Assembly: GCA_963847735.1 (NCBI GenBank)
Contig: CAWKAV010000029.1
Coordinates: 1 to 64,000, forward strand
Reading direction: 5' to 3'
DNA: 64,000 nt
From: CAWKAV01 sp963847735
Lineage (GTDB): Bacteria; Desulfobacterota; Desulfuromonadia; Desulfuromonadales; BM103
The position numbers and the translations under genes were made by a program. Shown here in pieces: positions 35,277-44,570 of this stretch (position 1 is the first letter of the stretch; every line of letters begins with the position of its first letter). A model generated the notes under the pieces. That model had not been told where the DNA came from and made no database searches. It saw nothing but the letters and a program-made list of their open reading frames with translations.

Positions 35277-36110
35277 ATGCTCGAATTTGGCCGTATGAAC
35301 CGGCTGGAAGTGCATGCGATTGATCAGGATGGTGCATGGCTGCGGATCGGCCAGGAGCAGGCGCTTTTGTCGAAACGCGAACTGACGGCAGAAATCGCTC
35401 CGGGCGAACTGCTTGATGTTTTTGTCTATGCCGACAGCTCCGATCATCCGGTTGCGACTCTTCGCAGGCCATTGGCCGAAGCGGGTGAGTTTGCACTGAT
35501 GCGCACCAGCCAGGTCAACGTCCATGGCGCCTTCATGGATTGGGGCCTGGCCAAAGACCTGCTGATCCCGCATAAAGAGCAGCTTGAGGAGATGAGACCC
35601 GGTCGTTCCTACCTGGTCAATGTGCGTCTCGACCGGACAGGTCGTCCGATCGGCACGGCACGTATCGACAAATGTCTCACCAGCCCTGACGGAACCATCG
35701 GCAACGGCCAGGAGGTTGACCTGATCGTCTGGGAGTTTACGGATCTCGGTGCCAAAGTGATCATCAATCATCGCTTCGGCGGCTTGCTCTACAATGACGA
35801 GATCGGTGATCGCCTCAAGTATGGTGATCGGATAAAAGGCTATATTCGCCAGATTCGTGCCGATGGCAAAATTGACTGTACACTGAGTATGGGCACCAGT
35901 GATGACAGAGACGACGCCAAGGCAAAAATTATGCAGGCCTTAGTGGAGAATCAGGGCTTTCTGCCACTGCACGACAAGAGCCCGGCAGAACTGATTCAGG
36001 AGACGCTCGGCTTGAGCAAGAAACTTTTCAAGAAAGGGGTTGGCGGCTTGTACAAAGCCGATCTGATTGAACTGACAGACCAGGGGCTCCGATTGAAAGA
36101 AAAGTCCTGA
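35277..36110 (+). CDS. CvfB-like S1 RNA-binding protein
   Basis: 277 residues of tandem OB/S1-type domains and a C-terminal winged helix, matching the CvfB/YitL family. MNRLEVHAIDQDGAWL opens the first domain, VNVHGAFMDWGLAKDLLIP the second, YIRQIRADGKIDCTL lies in the third and a DKSPAELIQETLGLSKKLFKKGVGGLYK tail, given here by its ends only, closes it. Family members bind RNA and affect virulence genes in Gram-positives; the role here is unknown. The RBS GGAG lies 7 nt before the ATG. Confidence 0.85.
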   Translation: MLEFGRMNRLEVHAIDQDGAWLRIGQEQALLSKRELTAEIAPGELLDVFVYADSSDHPVATLRRPLAEAGEFALMRTSQVNVHGAFMDWGLAKDLLIPHKEQLEEMRPGRSYLVNVRLDRTGRPIGTARIDKCLTSPDGTIGNGQEVDLIVWEFTDLGAKVIINHRFGGLLYNDEIGDRLKYGDRIKGYIRQIRADGKIDCTLSMGTSDDRDDAKAKIMQALVENQGFLPLHDKSPAELIQETLGLSKKLFKKGVGGLYKADLIELTDQGLRLKEKS

Positions 36111-36228
36111 CTCCAGTTTGACAGATCGCGAAGGTTATTGTAGAAATCTAGGGAGCGGCTTGCTCCAATCGGTGGTCGGTTTAAAGCCGCGCAAGCCCCT
36201 AATCTTGAACAATGCAAGGAGAACCAAG

Positions 36229-36420
36229 ATGGCAACTTATACCTGTGCAAAATGTGGAATGGGCGTCAATGCAACCTGCGCCAAGTGCGACAGCCCACTT
36301 GAAAACGATTCGCTGGTTCTGGGCAACGGCAGCAGCGTACAGATTTCGAAGTGCCCGAACGGGCACGGCAAGATCAAGTCGCCGATGTGCTGCGGTGAGG
36401 ATATGAGCTGTTCGCTTTAG
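36229..36420 (+). CDS. small zinc-ribbon protein
   Basis: 63 residues starting MATYTCAKCGMGVNATCAKC. Cys pairs CAKC and CAKC, then CPNGHGKIKS and PMCCGEDMSC, give a likely zinc- or metal-binding fold. The start ATG at 36229 has AAGGAG upstream; a longer frame to 36118 is unsupported. A strong terminator follows within 20 bp. The function is unknown; similar small proteins are, from memory, common in Geobacter relatives. Confidence 0.85.
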   Translation: MATYTCAKCGMGVNATCAKCDSPLENDSLVLGNGSSVQISKCPNGHGKIKSPMCCGEDMSCSL

Positions 36421-36440
36421 GGGAAATAACGCCAATGGAA

Positions 36441-36466
36441 AAAGGGCAACCGCTTGGTTGCCCTTT
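36441..36466. terminator. bidirectional intrinsic terminator
   Basis: AAAGGGCAACC / GGTTGCCCTTT, an 11-bp perfect stem with a 4-nt loop; T-rich on both sides. It ends the zinc-ribbon gene on the plus strand and probably the SGNH cassette on the minus strand. Confidence 0.85.
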
Positions 36467-36553
36467 TTCATTGAGCACGGTAAGTAACACTGACCAAAGG
36501 CCCCACACGCGACTGTCTTTCGAGGTGAGTTTCAACCAAGCAGGATGGAAATT

Positions 36554-37753
36554 CTATCGGAAACAAAACCTGTCCGGCAGCGTATGAGGATTGGGTTTTC
36601 TCGGGTCATCTACGAGACAGGACCATTTCTCCTGGATAATGGAAAACAATTCACCGGCCATCAGACGACTTCCCAGCGGAGACAAATGAGCATGGTCACT
36701 GTATAATGCAAATCTGGAGAAAATGGACTTCTCACGCATCATGAAATTTTGCACCGTATCTGTCCAGTCGTGATATTCGAAACCAAATTGCGCCACTATT
36801 CCTGGCAAATCTTTCCTTAAGGTGTGGGTTTTTTCTATACGTCGATCCGACCACCCCAATTCCAAGAAAATATCACGTAAATTATATTCCATATATGTCT
36901 CGAACATGACAGTAATATTGTTATTGAAACGGTCAGATATGGAATTCAATTCTGTCAAGGTGTCTCTCGCTGTTGTTGTCCAATCGGCATCGCCCATAAA
37001 ATCATTCTGACAGGCAATATATATCAAGCCGATGTACTTTTTCCCATCACTCAGTTGTTTTGCTCTTAAGAAGGCCTGATGCCCGTTATATCCTCCGATC
37101 CCGGCATTGATGATCTGATATTCCTTCCCGACCATTTTCTGTAAATGGCTTGCCACGGTGTTTTCGTCATCCACGCCGACACCAAAAGCCACGCTGTCTC
37201 CGATGACGAGAATCTGCTTGTCAGATTCGACACGGGGGACTGTTCTCCTGAATCCTTCACTGTCTGTAGAATACGCATAGTCCAATCGCGATTCTTGTTG
37301 TATATAAGATTTCAGTTCTGTAGAAATATGTGAAATATCAGAGGCTTGCAGATGTAGAGAGGGGGGATCAACGTTGAGTGCTTTGGTCGATTTTAGCAGA
37401 TTGACGGATACGTTTATATCCGGATTTAACACGTAACCCAGTTCGTCGTCGAGATGTGTCAAATAAGTCTGGTGTTCAGTCAATTTCGTCGGATTATCGG
37501 CATTTTCAATTGGGGCCTTTAACAGCGTCAGTTCTGCCAAAAGATCATCAGGTAATCGCATCACAGTCTTATAAGATTTCGAGGAAGAGAGTATGTTCCC
37601 AAGTTTGCTGAGATTTGTGGAGAAACCTGCTTTATATGCAACAAACAAGAAGATGACTCCGCAGATTGCCGTGGCCGCCAAAAACCCGGTTATATATGCA
37701 AACAGGATATGGGATTGGTTCGATTTTGGCTTGTCCGAATTGTTCTCCATCAT
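36554..37753 (-). CDS. membrane-anchored SGNH/GDSL hydrolase
   Basis: 399 residues with one N-terminal membrane helix (about 17-42). The SGNH motifs are ILVIGDSVAFGVGV (block I Ser), NAGIGGYNGHQA (block II Gly), ACQNDF (block III Asn) and the block V pair in YSDHAHLSPLGS (Asp, His). Proteins of this kind de-acetylate or acylate surface glycans. Last gene of the carbamoyltransferase cassette. AT-richer than the chromosomal background. Confidence 0.82.
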   Translation of the reverse strand: MMENNSDKPKSNQSHILFAYITGFLAATAICGVIFLFVAYKAGFSTNLSKLGNILSSSKSYKTVMRLPDDLLAELTLLKAPIENADNPTKLTEHQTYLTHLDDELGYVLNPDINVSVNLLKSTKALNVDPPSLHLQASDISHISTELKSYIQQESRLDYAYSTDSEGFRRTVPRVESDKQILVIGDSVAFGVGVDDENTVASHLQKMVGKEYQIINAGIGGYNGHQAFLRAKQLSDGKKYIGLIYIACQNDFMGDADWTTTARDTLTELNSISDRFNNNITVMFETYMEYNLRDIFLELGWSDRRIEKTHTLRKDLPGIVAQFGFEYHDWTDTVQNFMMREKSIFSRFALYSDHAHLSPLGSRLMAGELFSIIQEKWSCLVDDPRKPNPHTLPDRFCFR

Positions 37754-37986
37754 GTGCCTTGCCTAGTTAAATGAAACCTCGTGGATAAGTCTTTGCGTTC
37801 AGTGACAGGGTTTTCCTGAGGCAGGTTGGCGCTACAATTTGCTTTTCTCGCTGTGTAAAGACCGACTCCTGACAGGGCATGGTTCTGTGAAACCAATACA
37901 TCGAGGCCGAGCATCAATGATTGGAAATTCACTTTAATGACTCCACATCCAACCGCAAGCGACAGAAAGATTTCACCATATAGCAT
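37750..37986 (-). CDS. small hypothetical frame, doubtful
   Basis: 78 codons overlapping the SGNH gene start by 4 bp (ATGA). The N-terminal half is hydrophobic (LSLAVGCGVIKV) and the C-terminal half polar and unlike a structured protein. No RBS of note. It may be the remnant of a gene between SxtJ and the SGNH hydrolase, or spurious. Confidence 0.25.
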   Translation of the reverse strand: MLYGEIFLSLAVGCGVIKVNFQSLMLGLDVLVSQNHALSGVGLYTARKANCSANLPQENPVTERKDLSTRFHLTRQGT

Positions 37987-38003
37987 CGTATATTACTGCA
38001 ACG

Positions 38004-38393
38004 TTAATACGGATGGTCCATGTCGCTGGCTGTAAATCGATGTGCCCGCGTGCGAAAGACAGAGTCCTTTCCATTCTTCCAGGCCTTGATCCTCATTGCG
38101 TCTTTACCCAATGCCCGTCTGATCAACCCAACGGGGAAAACCAGAACGAAAAAAACTATGGTCAAAATAATCTTGGAAACAACCGTACCCAAAGCTGTGC
38201 TCAAAGCAAACCAGAACCTGGCGAAGGGTTTAAAAACGGGTGGGTAGGTCATGGCCACGAGTAGAAAGACGATGGCCAGTATCATGAAGAGCTGCTGTTT
38301 CCATCCCTGATAACAGATAAGGCTGATGAGAACCAGGGCCAGTCCGGAGTCCTTGCACTTTTCAACGGAGAGCGATTTATTATCGATTTTCAT
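38004..38393 (-). CDS. SxtJ-family membrane protein
   Basis: 129 residues with two or three hydrophobic segments (about 18-50, 62-92). FMILAIVFLLVAMTYPPVFKPFARFW and VFPVGLIRRALGKDAM match the SxtJ pattern of small membrane proteins found next to NodU-type carbamoyltransferases. The biochemical function is unknown; partnership with the carbamoyltransferase 90 bp upstream is inferred from the recurrent neighbourhood. Confidence 0.78.
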   Translation of the reverse strand: MKIDNKSLSVEKCKDSGLALVLISLICYQGWKQQLFMILAIVFLLVAMTYPPVFKPFARFWFALSTALGTVVSKIILTIVFFVLVFPVGLIRRALGKDAMRIKAWKNGKDSVFRTRAHRFTASDMDHPY

Positions 38394-38484
38394 ATCAAGT
38401 AACCTTCATTAACCCTGCAGGTTTTCAGCCCCGGGATTAAAAACTTCCGCGATTTTTCAATGAGCCGCGTAGACAGAGCCCCTG

Positions 38485-40344
38485 CTAGTCAAGTTCATAC
38501 TTTTGCTGCCAATAATCACGGTCTGCGTATTGGGGCTGTTCCTCCTTTTTGAACAGGAAATCTCCCATGACCAGGTAATCCATCTCGGTCCCCATGAAGC
38601 AACGATAGGCGTCCTCGGGGTTACAGACAATGGGTTCACCCCGGACATTGAAACTAGTATTGACGATAACGCCATAACCGGTGCGTTGACGAAAGGCCTC
38701 GATCAATTGCCAGTATCTCGGGTTAACATTCTTGTTAACTGACTGTATCCGGGCAGAATAGTCGATGTGGGTAATAGCCGGCACGTCTGACCGGAGATGG
38801 TAAAGACGATCGTACAGCGGCCTGGAATGATACCCTTCCGGAAGGGGAGTCTGCCGTTCCTTGCGAACCGGCGCAACCAGCAGCATATAAGGCGATGGTC
38901 GGTCGAGTTCGAAAAACTCGGGGATACATTCCTCGATGACCGACGGGGCAAAAGGTCGGAACCCTTCACGGTACTTGATCTTCAGATTGAGTTTTTTCTG
39001 CATTTCCGGGTGTCTGGCGTCGCCAAGAATGCTCCGGTTGCCCAGCGCTCTTGGCCCGTATTCCATCCGCCCCTGGAACCAGCCGACGACCTGGCCATTT
39101 TCCAGCAACTCCGCCGCCGCCATGCAGAGACGGTCAAAATCGTCATAATGATGATACGTGGCGCGGTAACGACGAGCTACCTTGAGAATCTCACGATCGT
39201 TAAACTCCGGGCCCAGGAAAGCCCCCTTCATCATGTCCCGTCCGACATTCTCTTTGGGCTTGCCAAGGTAAATATGCCAACCGGCAAGGGCAGCGCCGAG
39301 AGCTCCACCCGCATCGCCACTGGCGGGCTGAATCCAGATATCCTTGAACATTCCGGTCCGCAAAAGTTTACCGTTGACCACACAATTGAGGGCCACGCCT
39401 CCGGCCATGACCAGATAATCGCTTTTGGTTAACTCACGGGCCGTGCCAGCTAACCGCAGCACAATCTCCTCGGTGACTTCCTGGATGGCCAGGGCCATAT
39501 CCATGTAGTTCTGGTCCAGTTCAGTCTCTGATTTACGCCGGGGCAAACCGAACAGCTTCTCCCATGCATCGTCAACGCACATGGTGAGCCCGGTGGCGTA
39601 ATTGAAATAATTCATGTTCAGCAGGAACGATCCGTCTTCACGAAGGTCTACCAGTTCCGAGAGTATCAGGGCCTTCCATTTTTCGACTTGCGAGGATCCC
39701 GACCTGCCATAGGGGGCCAACCCCATCAATTTGTACTCGCCGCTGTTGACCTTGAAACCGCAGTAATAGGTAAAAGCTGAATAGAGCAGACCCAGGGAAT
39801 GTGGAAAATCGAGTTCGCGCAAGATCTCAATGCTGTTGCCCCGCCCGACGCCAATAGTACAGGTAGCCCATTCCCCGACACCGTCAATGGTGAGAATCGC
39901 CGCCTCTGGGAAGGGCGATGGGAAAAAGGCGCTGGCGGCATGTGAAAGGTGATGTTCGGGAAAAAGGAGCTTGGGGATCTTGCCGCCGAGTTTTTCAAAC
40001 TCCTCGCGCAACATCTGGCGCATAAGGAGTTTCTCCTTGATCCAGACCGGCATCGCCGACAGGAAGCTTGGTAAGCCTTTGGGAGCGAAACTGTGATAGG
40101 TTTCGAGTAAACGCTCGAACTTCACATAGGGCTTGTCATAAAAGACCACGGCATTGACATCCTCAAGGCCCAGACCTGCCTCGTCAAGGACATAGGCAAC
40201 CGCATGCCGGGGGAATGAGGCGTCCTGCTTCTGCCTGGTAAAACGCTCCTCATGTGCAGCTGCGACGATCTCACCATCCACCACCAAGGCCGCCGCACTG
40301 TCATGGTAAAATGCCGATATGCCCAGAATTACCTCCGGCATCAT
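38485..40344 (-). CDS. NodU/CmcH-family carbamoyltransferase
   Basis: 619 residues, full length. The N-terminal domain has ILGISAFYHDSAAALVVDG and HEERFTRQKQD, the ATP/carbamoyl-phosphate region LFPEHHLSHAASAFFPSPF and TIDGVGEWAT, and a C-terminal domain with GRMEYGPRALGNRSIL and FRPFAPSV. The enzyme carbamoylates a hydroxyl of a sugar or natural product using carbamoyl phosphate. An AGGAG RBS lies 6 nt before the ATG. Genes on either side (DUF5989, SxtJ, SGNH hydrolase) suggest surface-glycan decoration. Confidence 0.92.
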   Translation of the reverse strand: MMPEVILGISAFYHDSAAALVVDGEIVAAAHEERFTRQKQDASFPRHAVAYVLDEAGLGLEDVNAVVFYDKPYVKFERLLETYHSFAPKGLPSFLSAMPVWIKEKLLMRQMLREEFEKLGGKIPKLLFPEHHLSHAASAFFPSPFPEAAILTIDGVGEWATCTIGVGRGNSIEILRELDFPHSLGLLYSAFTYYCGFKVNSGEYKLMGLAPYGRSGSSQVEKWKALILSELVDLREDGSFLLNMNYFNYATGLTMCVDDAWEKLFGLPRRKSETELDQNYMDMALAIQEVTEEIVLRLAGTARELTKSDYLVMAGGVALNCVVNGKLLRTGMFKDIWIQPASGDAGGALGAALAGWHIYLGKPKENVGRDMMKGAFLGPEFNDREILKVARRYRATYHHYDDFDRLCMAAAELLENGQVVGWFQGRMEYGPRALGNRSILGDARHPEMQKKLNLKIKYREGFRPFAPSVIEECIPEFFELDRPSPYMLLVAPVRKERQTPLPEGYHSRPLYDRLYHLRSDVPAITHIDYSARIQSVNKNVNPRYWQLIEAFRQRTGYGVIVNTSFNVRGEPIVCNPEDAYRCFMGTEMDYLVMGDFLFKKEEQPQYADRDYWQQKYELD

Positions 40345-40356
40345 TCAAGCTCCTGT

Positions 40357-40506
40357 CTAGAAAACAGCATAAATAAATGGGGCGATGGCTGACCCACCGG
40401 TCAGCACGATCAGGACACCAAAAAAAAGCAGGGTCAGTATGATAGGCAAGAGCCAGATTTTTTTTCTGACCTTCATAAAACCCCATAAATCCTTCAGAAA
40501 ATCCAT
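40357..40506 (-). CDS. DUF5989-family single-pass membrane peptide
   Basis: 49 residues: MDFLKDLWGFMKVRKKIW, then a membrane helix LLPIILTLLFFGVLIVL, ending GGSAIAPFIYAVF. AAGGA lies 8 nt before the ATG and the stop is 12 bp before the carbamoyltransferase start. This short family accompanies carbamoyltransferase/SxtJ genes elsewhere, as recalled from the family. Function unknown. Easily missed because of its length. Confidence 0.85.
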   Translation of the reverse strand: MDFLKDLWGFMKVRKKIWLLPIILTLLFFGVLIVLTGGSAIAPFIYAVF

Positions 40507-40904
40507 ACATTCAATCCTTATGTACAGGGTTCATTAAGAATTTGAGACTAATATCCCCGGAAAGTATAATCCACGGATTAGTCTCAACACTCTATTATTC
40601 GACACAATAATATTTAAACCACATTAAATCAAACTTCTTATGCACCTGACTCCAGTTGACAGTCTTTCGCTTCTACTACTACCGGGGACACGATATAGCC
40701 AAGGCCAAGGTGTTTCTATCGGGACAATAGCCCAACGTCACGCCAACGATCAAGTGAGAGTTAAAATGACGGAGAGCCATTGAGGCTGACATTGGCCCCC
40801 AGAAGACAGAAGGTCGCTTAGACTGAGGACGCCTACGGGTCATCCTTGAAGACCAGAGGAACGCCTTGATGGCTGCGACTGCAACAAATAAACAGTTAAG
40901 GGAT
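40507..40904. other. intergenic stretch, no gene seen
   Basis: About 400 bp between the DUF5989 gene and the receiver gene. An 85-codon minus-strand frame overlaps the 3' end of the receiver gene and has no family resemblance. The distal part must hold the promoter of the carbamoyltransferase cassette, but no clear boxes are assigned. Confidence 0.4.
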
Positions 40905-41285
40905 TCACCCGCCGACTTTGCTCTGCAGAGCATCAAAAACCATATCCAACACTGCTTTCTGCCGCACTTCGTGTTTGTTCAAGACCGCCAGGCAATGGCC
41001 CATCGGGAAGCGTTTGTGCAGGTATTCGGCATCGCGTCCGGAGAGGATGATGATGCGACTTTTGTCGATGCCCTTTTCTATTGCGTAGGCAAGCAGTTTA
41101 CTACCATCAAGTCCCGGCATCTCCAGGTCGAGGAGCAGCAGATCGAGGTCGGCATTGATCTGGCCCAAGGCTTTGGTCGGGTTTTGGTGGGCGACGATAT
41201 CCAGCTTGGGATAGCGCTTTCGCACATAATCGCTCAGGAATTCGAGGAAAAGACGGTCATCATCAATGAGCAGGATCTTTTTCAT
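40905..41285 (-). CDS. stand-alone receiver-domain response regulator
   Basis: 126 residues: one CheY-like domain with ILLIDDDRLFLEF, the phosphorylation site in LLLLDLEMPGLDG and IIILSGRDAEYLH. The usual Lys segment is replaced by LNKHEVRQK. No output domain, so it must act through a partner. No kinase is adjacent. Confidence 0.88.
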   Translation of the reverse strand: MKKILLIDDDRLFLEFLSDYVRKRYPKLDIVAHQNPTKALGQINADLDLLLLDLEMPGLDGSKLLAYAIEKGIDKSRIIILSGRDAEYLHKRFPMGHCLAVLNKHEVRQKAVLDMVFDALQSKVGG

Positions 41286-41439
41286 GGTCTTTTTCCAACT
41301 TTCTCGTGCCTGGTTTTATCATTATACCAAGTGTCGCTGGAAATGGTGACTGACGGCAACCCTTTTCCCAGCCTCGAATTTAAACTATCATGACTTCACA
41401 GGCATGCAAATCCGACAACTTTTGTGACTGGAGAACAAA

Positions 41440-42195
41440 ATGCACATTGTTGCAGTACATGGCTGGCAGAGAGAAGAGGCTGCTGTTGCCGAAGCCATTG
41501 CCGCTGCCCTGGGCTGCCTGGCTTTTGAAGCCCGGCAGAAGATCTCCGGCGGCGGGCCGGCGGTCATTGCAAGTTTCGCTGCTCAGGAGCGGGCCGAGAC
41601 CTTGGCAGAGACGTTATCCCGGGACGGGGTCCCGGCGCTGGTACTCGATACCGATGCCGTTCGTCGAAGGGAAAAGCCGTTCCTTGTTCGCCGTTTTGGG
41701 CTACAGCCACAGACGCTGCAACTCGAATCCTTTGCCGGAGAAGTATGCGCTGTAGATTATGCCGCGATCAAACTGCTGCTGGTCGCCACCTGCAGCGCCG
41801 GGCAAACGCAAACCACCGGCATCGTCACCGGTCGAAAATTCAGCCTCGGCAAAACCCTGCTGGCCGGTGGCCTGCCGATGACCAAAAAGGTGACGCGCGA
41901 GGAAACACTCACTACAGAGACACGCTGCGAGACCCTCTGGCTGTACACCCACCAACAAAAGACCATGATCTTCGACCGGGCCGCGCTGAACTACGACAGT
42001 CTGGGCGCCGCGATGCAGTTTACACGCGATCTAAATTTCACCCACCTGAAGAACGAGTTGCGCCGCCTTGCGCCGCAGGCTGTTTATGATGACCGCCTGC
42101 TCAAGCGAGCCAGGCTGGTGCGCATGCTCGGACCTTCTCTCAATCCGGAGACCGACCTCGATCTGGCTTTTGAACTCCTGTCCAGAAGCTTGTAA
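41440..42195 (+). CDS. conserved-looking protein of unknown function
   Basis: 251 residues, soluble, beginning MHIVAVHGWQREEAAVAEAI. No family recognised. Codon use is typical of the genome and the frame is closed 18 bp before the convergent tex stop. The N-terminal half (FEARQKISGGGPAVIASF, AQERAETLAETLSRDGVPA) looks like an alpha/beta domain that handles a small ligand; TRCETLWLYTHQQKTMIFDRA in the second half is distinctive in its mix of Trp, Tyr and His. Confidence 0.7.
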   Translation: MHIVAVHGWQREEAAVAEAIAAALGCLAFEARQKISGGGPAVIASFAAQERAETLAETLSRDGVPALVLDTDAVRRREKPFLVRRFGLQPQTLQLESFAGEVCAVDYAAIKLLLVATCSAGQTQTTGIVTGRKFSLGKTLLAGGLPMTKKVTREETLTTETRCETLWLYTHQQKTMIFDRAALNYDSLGAAMQFTRDLNFTHLKNELRRLAPQAVYDDRLLKRARLVRMLGPSLNPETDLDLAFELLSRSL

Positions 42196-42213
42196 GAAAG
42201 ACCTGCTCCCGGA

Positions 42214-44406
42214 TCAGTCTTCAGCCGCCCCCCTGCGCATGGTCAAGCCGATTCGTTTACGCTGCAGATCAACCGACAGGACCCTGACCTGAACCTGCTG
42301 ACCAACCTTGACCACCTGATTCGGATCTTTGACAAAGCGGTCGGCGAGCTGGCTGACGTGCACCAGGCCATCCTGATGTACCCCGATATCGACAAAAGCG
42401 CCAAAGGCCGCAACATTGGTCACAATCCCGTTGAGCGTCATGCCCTCCTTGAGGTCTTTGACTTCCATGACGTCATCCCGGAAACTGGCCGTCACGAAGC
42501 ACGCGCGTGGGTCGCGGCCCGGCTTTTTCAGCTCGCTGACAATATCACGCAGCGTCGGCAGGCCAACATCTGCCCCGACGTACTTTTCCAGCCTGAGGTT
42601 GTCGAGCAAACAGGGTTGGGCAACCAGCGCTGGCACGTTAACACTGAGATCGGCAGCCATCTGTTCGACCAACCGGTAACGTTCCGGGTGCACCGCCGTA
42701 TTATCAAGCGACTGTTCAGTTTTCCTGATCCGCAGAAACCCGGCGGCCTGCTCATAAGCCTTCCGGCCGAAGCGCGGCACCTTGAGCAGCTGATCACGTC
42801 GGGCAAAAGCCCCTTCGGTGTCGCGATAGCTGACGATTGATTTTGCCAGCGACTCACTGATCCCGGACACAAAACTTAGGAGGACCCAGCTGGCAGTGTT
42901 CAAATCGACGCCAACATAGTTGACACACGATTCAACCACATCATCAAGGGATTTTTTCAACGCGGTCTGGCTAACATCGTGCTGATACTGGCCGACGCCG
43001 ATACTCTTCGGATCGACCTTGACCAGCTCGGCCAGAGGATCCTGCAAACGACGGGCGATGGAAATAGCGCCGCGCACGGTCAGGTCGAGATCAGGGAACT
43101 CCTCACGCGCGATATCCGAGGCCGAGTAGACGCTGGCTCCGGCCTCGCTGACCATGACCACCGGCATCTTTAAACCTGCCTCTCTCAGGCAGAGCCGCAC
43201 AAACTGGTCCATTTCACGCCCGGCGGTGCCGTTGCCGATGGCAATCATCTCGACGACGTGGGCCTCAACAAGGCGCAACAAGTCACGCTTGGCCGCCTCA
43301 ACCTTGCCAGCGCCTCCGGCATGCGGGTAGATAGTGACGTGCTCCAGAAAACGGCCGGTCGCATCGACCGCCGCAAGTTTCGAACCGGTCCGCAGGCCAG
43401 GGTCGACGCCGAGGACTTTGTGGCTGCCGGCGGGGGCGGCGAGCAGCAGGTTGCGAAGATTCTCCGCGAAAACCCTGATCGCTTCATCATCGGCCGCCTT
43501 TTTCGCCTGCAAGCGCAAATCCAAATCAATCGATGTGGTCAAAAGACGTTTATATGCATCAGCGATGATCTCTCTCAGCAGCTCGGCAAAGCGACTCTCG
43601 GCCCTTATGAAAAGCACCTGCAAACGGCCGAGGATCTCTTCCGCCGGGGCCTCGATCCGCAGTCGCAGGACGTCCTCTTTTTCGCCCCGCCGCATGGCCA
43701 GCATGCGGTGTGAAGGAATCTGCCGGAGCGGTTCGCTGAAATCATAGTACATTTCATACTTGCTGACAGCTTTTCCCTTGCCCCGGGCCGATTGTGAGCA
43801 AAACAGGCCCTTCCGCCAAGTCAACTCACGCACCATCGCCCTGGCCTGGGCGACATCGGCAAACTGTTCGGCGAGGATGTGGCCAGCTCCGGTCAAGGCC
43901 TCATCAGCGGTGGCAACTTCCAACTCCGGGTTGATAAATCCTTGCGCCAGTCGCAAGGCAGATTCTCCGCTGCCACGCGCAGTCAATAGTTGTTCAGCAA
44001 GGGGTTCCAGACCACGTTCTCTGGCAATCGATGCCTTGGTGCGGCGTTTTGGTTTGAAGGGCAGGTAGAGGTCTTCCAAATCTGTCTTCTGCCTTGCTAC
44101 CACAATCATTTGCCGCAACTCTGCGGTCAGTTTGCCCTGCTCCTCGATCGATTTCAGGATCGTTTGCCGTCTCTCGTTCAGAGCCGTATGATACTCCAGT
44201 CGTTCCTGCAGCAATCGAATCTGTACTTCATCAAGCTCGCCCGTTGCCTCTTTGCGATAACGGGCAATAAAGGGAACCGTGGCTCCCTCTTCAAGAAGGG
44301 CGAGGGTCTGCATGACCTGTGCTTTTTGCAGACCGGTTTCTTCGATCAGGATGTGGAGGGTTGTCTCTTGTTCTGTTCCGAACATTTCTAGTTCGTCCTT
44401 GTTCAT
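42214..44406 (-). CDS. tex: Tex-family transcription accessory protein
   Basis: 730 residues. An N-terminal helical domain (LEEGATVPFIARYRKEATGELD), a YqgF-like domain (VLGVDPGLRTGSKLAAVD), helix-hairpin-helix repeats (ASWVLLSFVSGISESLAKSIV) and a C-terminal S1 RNA-binding domain (GMTLNGIVTNVAAFGAFVDIG). Tex binds nucleic acid and affects transcription and toxin genes. The ATG at 44406 lacks an RBS; an ATG at 44385 has AAGGA about 10 nt upstream and may be the true start. Confidence 0.93.
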   Translation of the reverse strand: MNKDELEMFGTEQETTLHILIEETGLQKAQVMQTLALLEEGATVPFIARYRKEATGELDEVQIRLLQERLEYHTALNERRQTILKSIEEQGKLTAELRQMIVVARQKTDLEDLYLPFKPKRRTKASIARERGLEPLAEQLLTARGSGESALRLAQGFINPELEVATADEALTGAGHILAEQFADVAQARAMVRELTWRKGLFCSQSARGKGKAVSKYEMYYDFSEPLRQIPSHRMLAMRRGEKEDVLRLRIEAPAEEILGRLQVLFIRAESRFAELLREIIADAYKRLLTTSIDLDLRLQAKKAADDEAIRVFAENLRNLLLAAPAGSHKVLGVDPGLRTGSKLAAVDATGRFLEHVTIYPHAGGAGKVEAAKRDLLRLVEAHVVEMIAIGNGTAGREMDQFVRLCLREAGLKMPVVMVSEAGASVYSASDIAREEFPDLDLTVRGAISIARRLQDPLAELVKVDPKSIGVGQYQHDVSQTALKKSLDDVVESCVNYVGVDLNTASWVLLSFVSGISESLAKSIVSYRDTEGAFARRDQLLKVPRFGRKAYEQAAGFLRIRKTEQSLDNTAVHPERYRLVEQMAADLSVNVPALVAQPCLLDNLRLEKYVGADVGLPTLRDIVSELKKPGRDPRACFVTASFRDDVMEVKDLKEGMTLNGIVTNVAAFGAFVDIGVHQDGLVHVSQLADRFVKDPNQVVKVGQQVQVRVLSVDLQRKRIGLTMRRGAAED

Positions 44407-44570
44407 GTTTTGTGTGTTGGTCTATTTTTGGTTGAAGGATGGGGGTGAACCTATCATAACAGGACCTCTTGAAAGGGGGAATTTTGCGGCAAACAATGAG
44501 AGGATATGACTGTTCCTTTTGACCGCTTGTGTTCTCGCGTGACCGTGCTTTAATAGGCTCAGAGGGTGCG

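Noticed and set aside
40679..40936. 85-codon minus-strand frame upstream of the carbamoyltransferase cassette
   Set aside because: Overlaps the end of the receiver gene, product lacks domain features; a transposase-remnant idea could not be supported.
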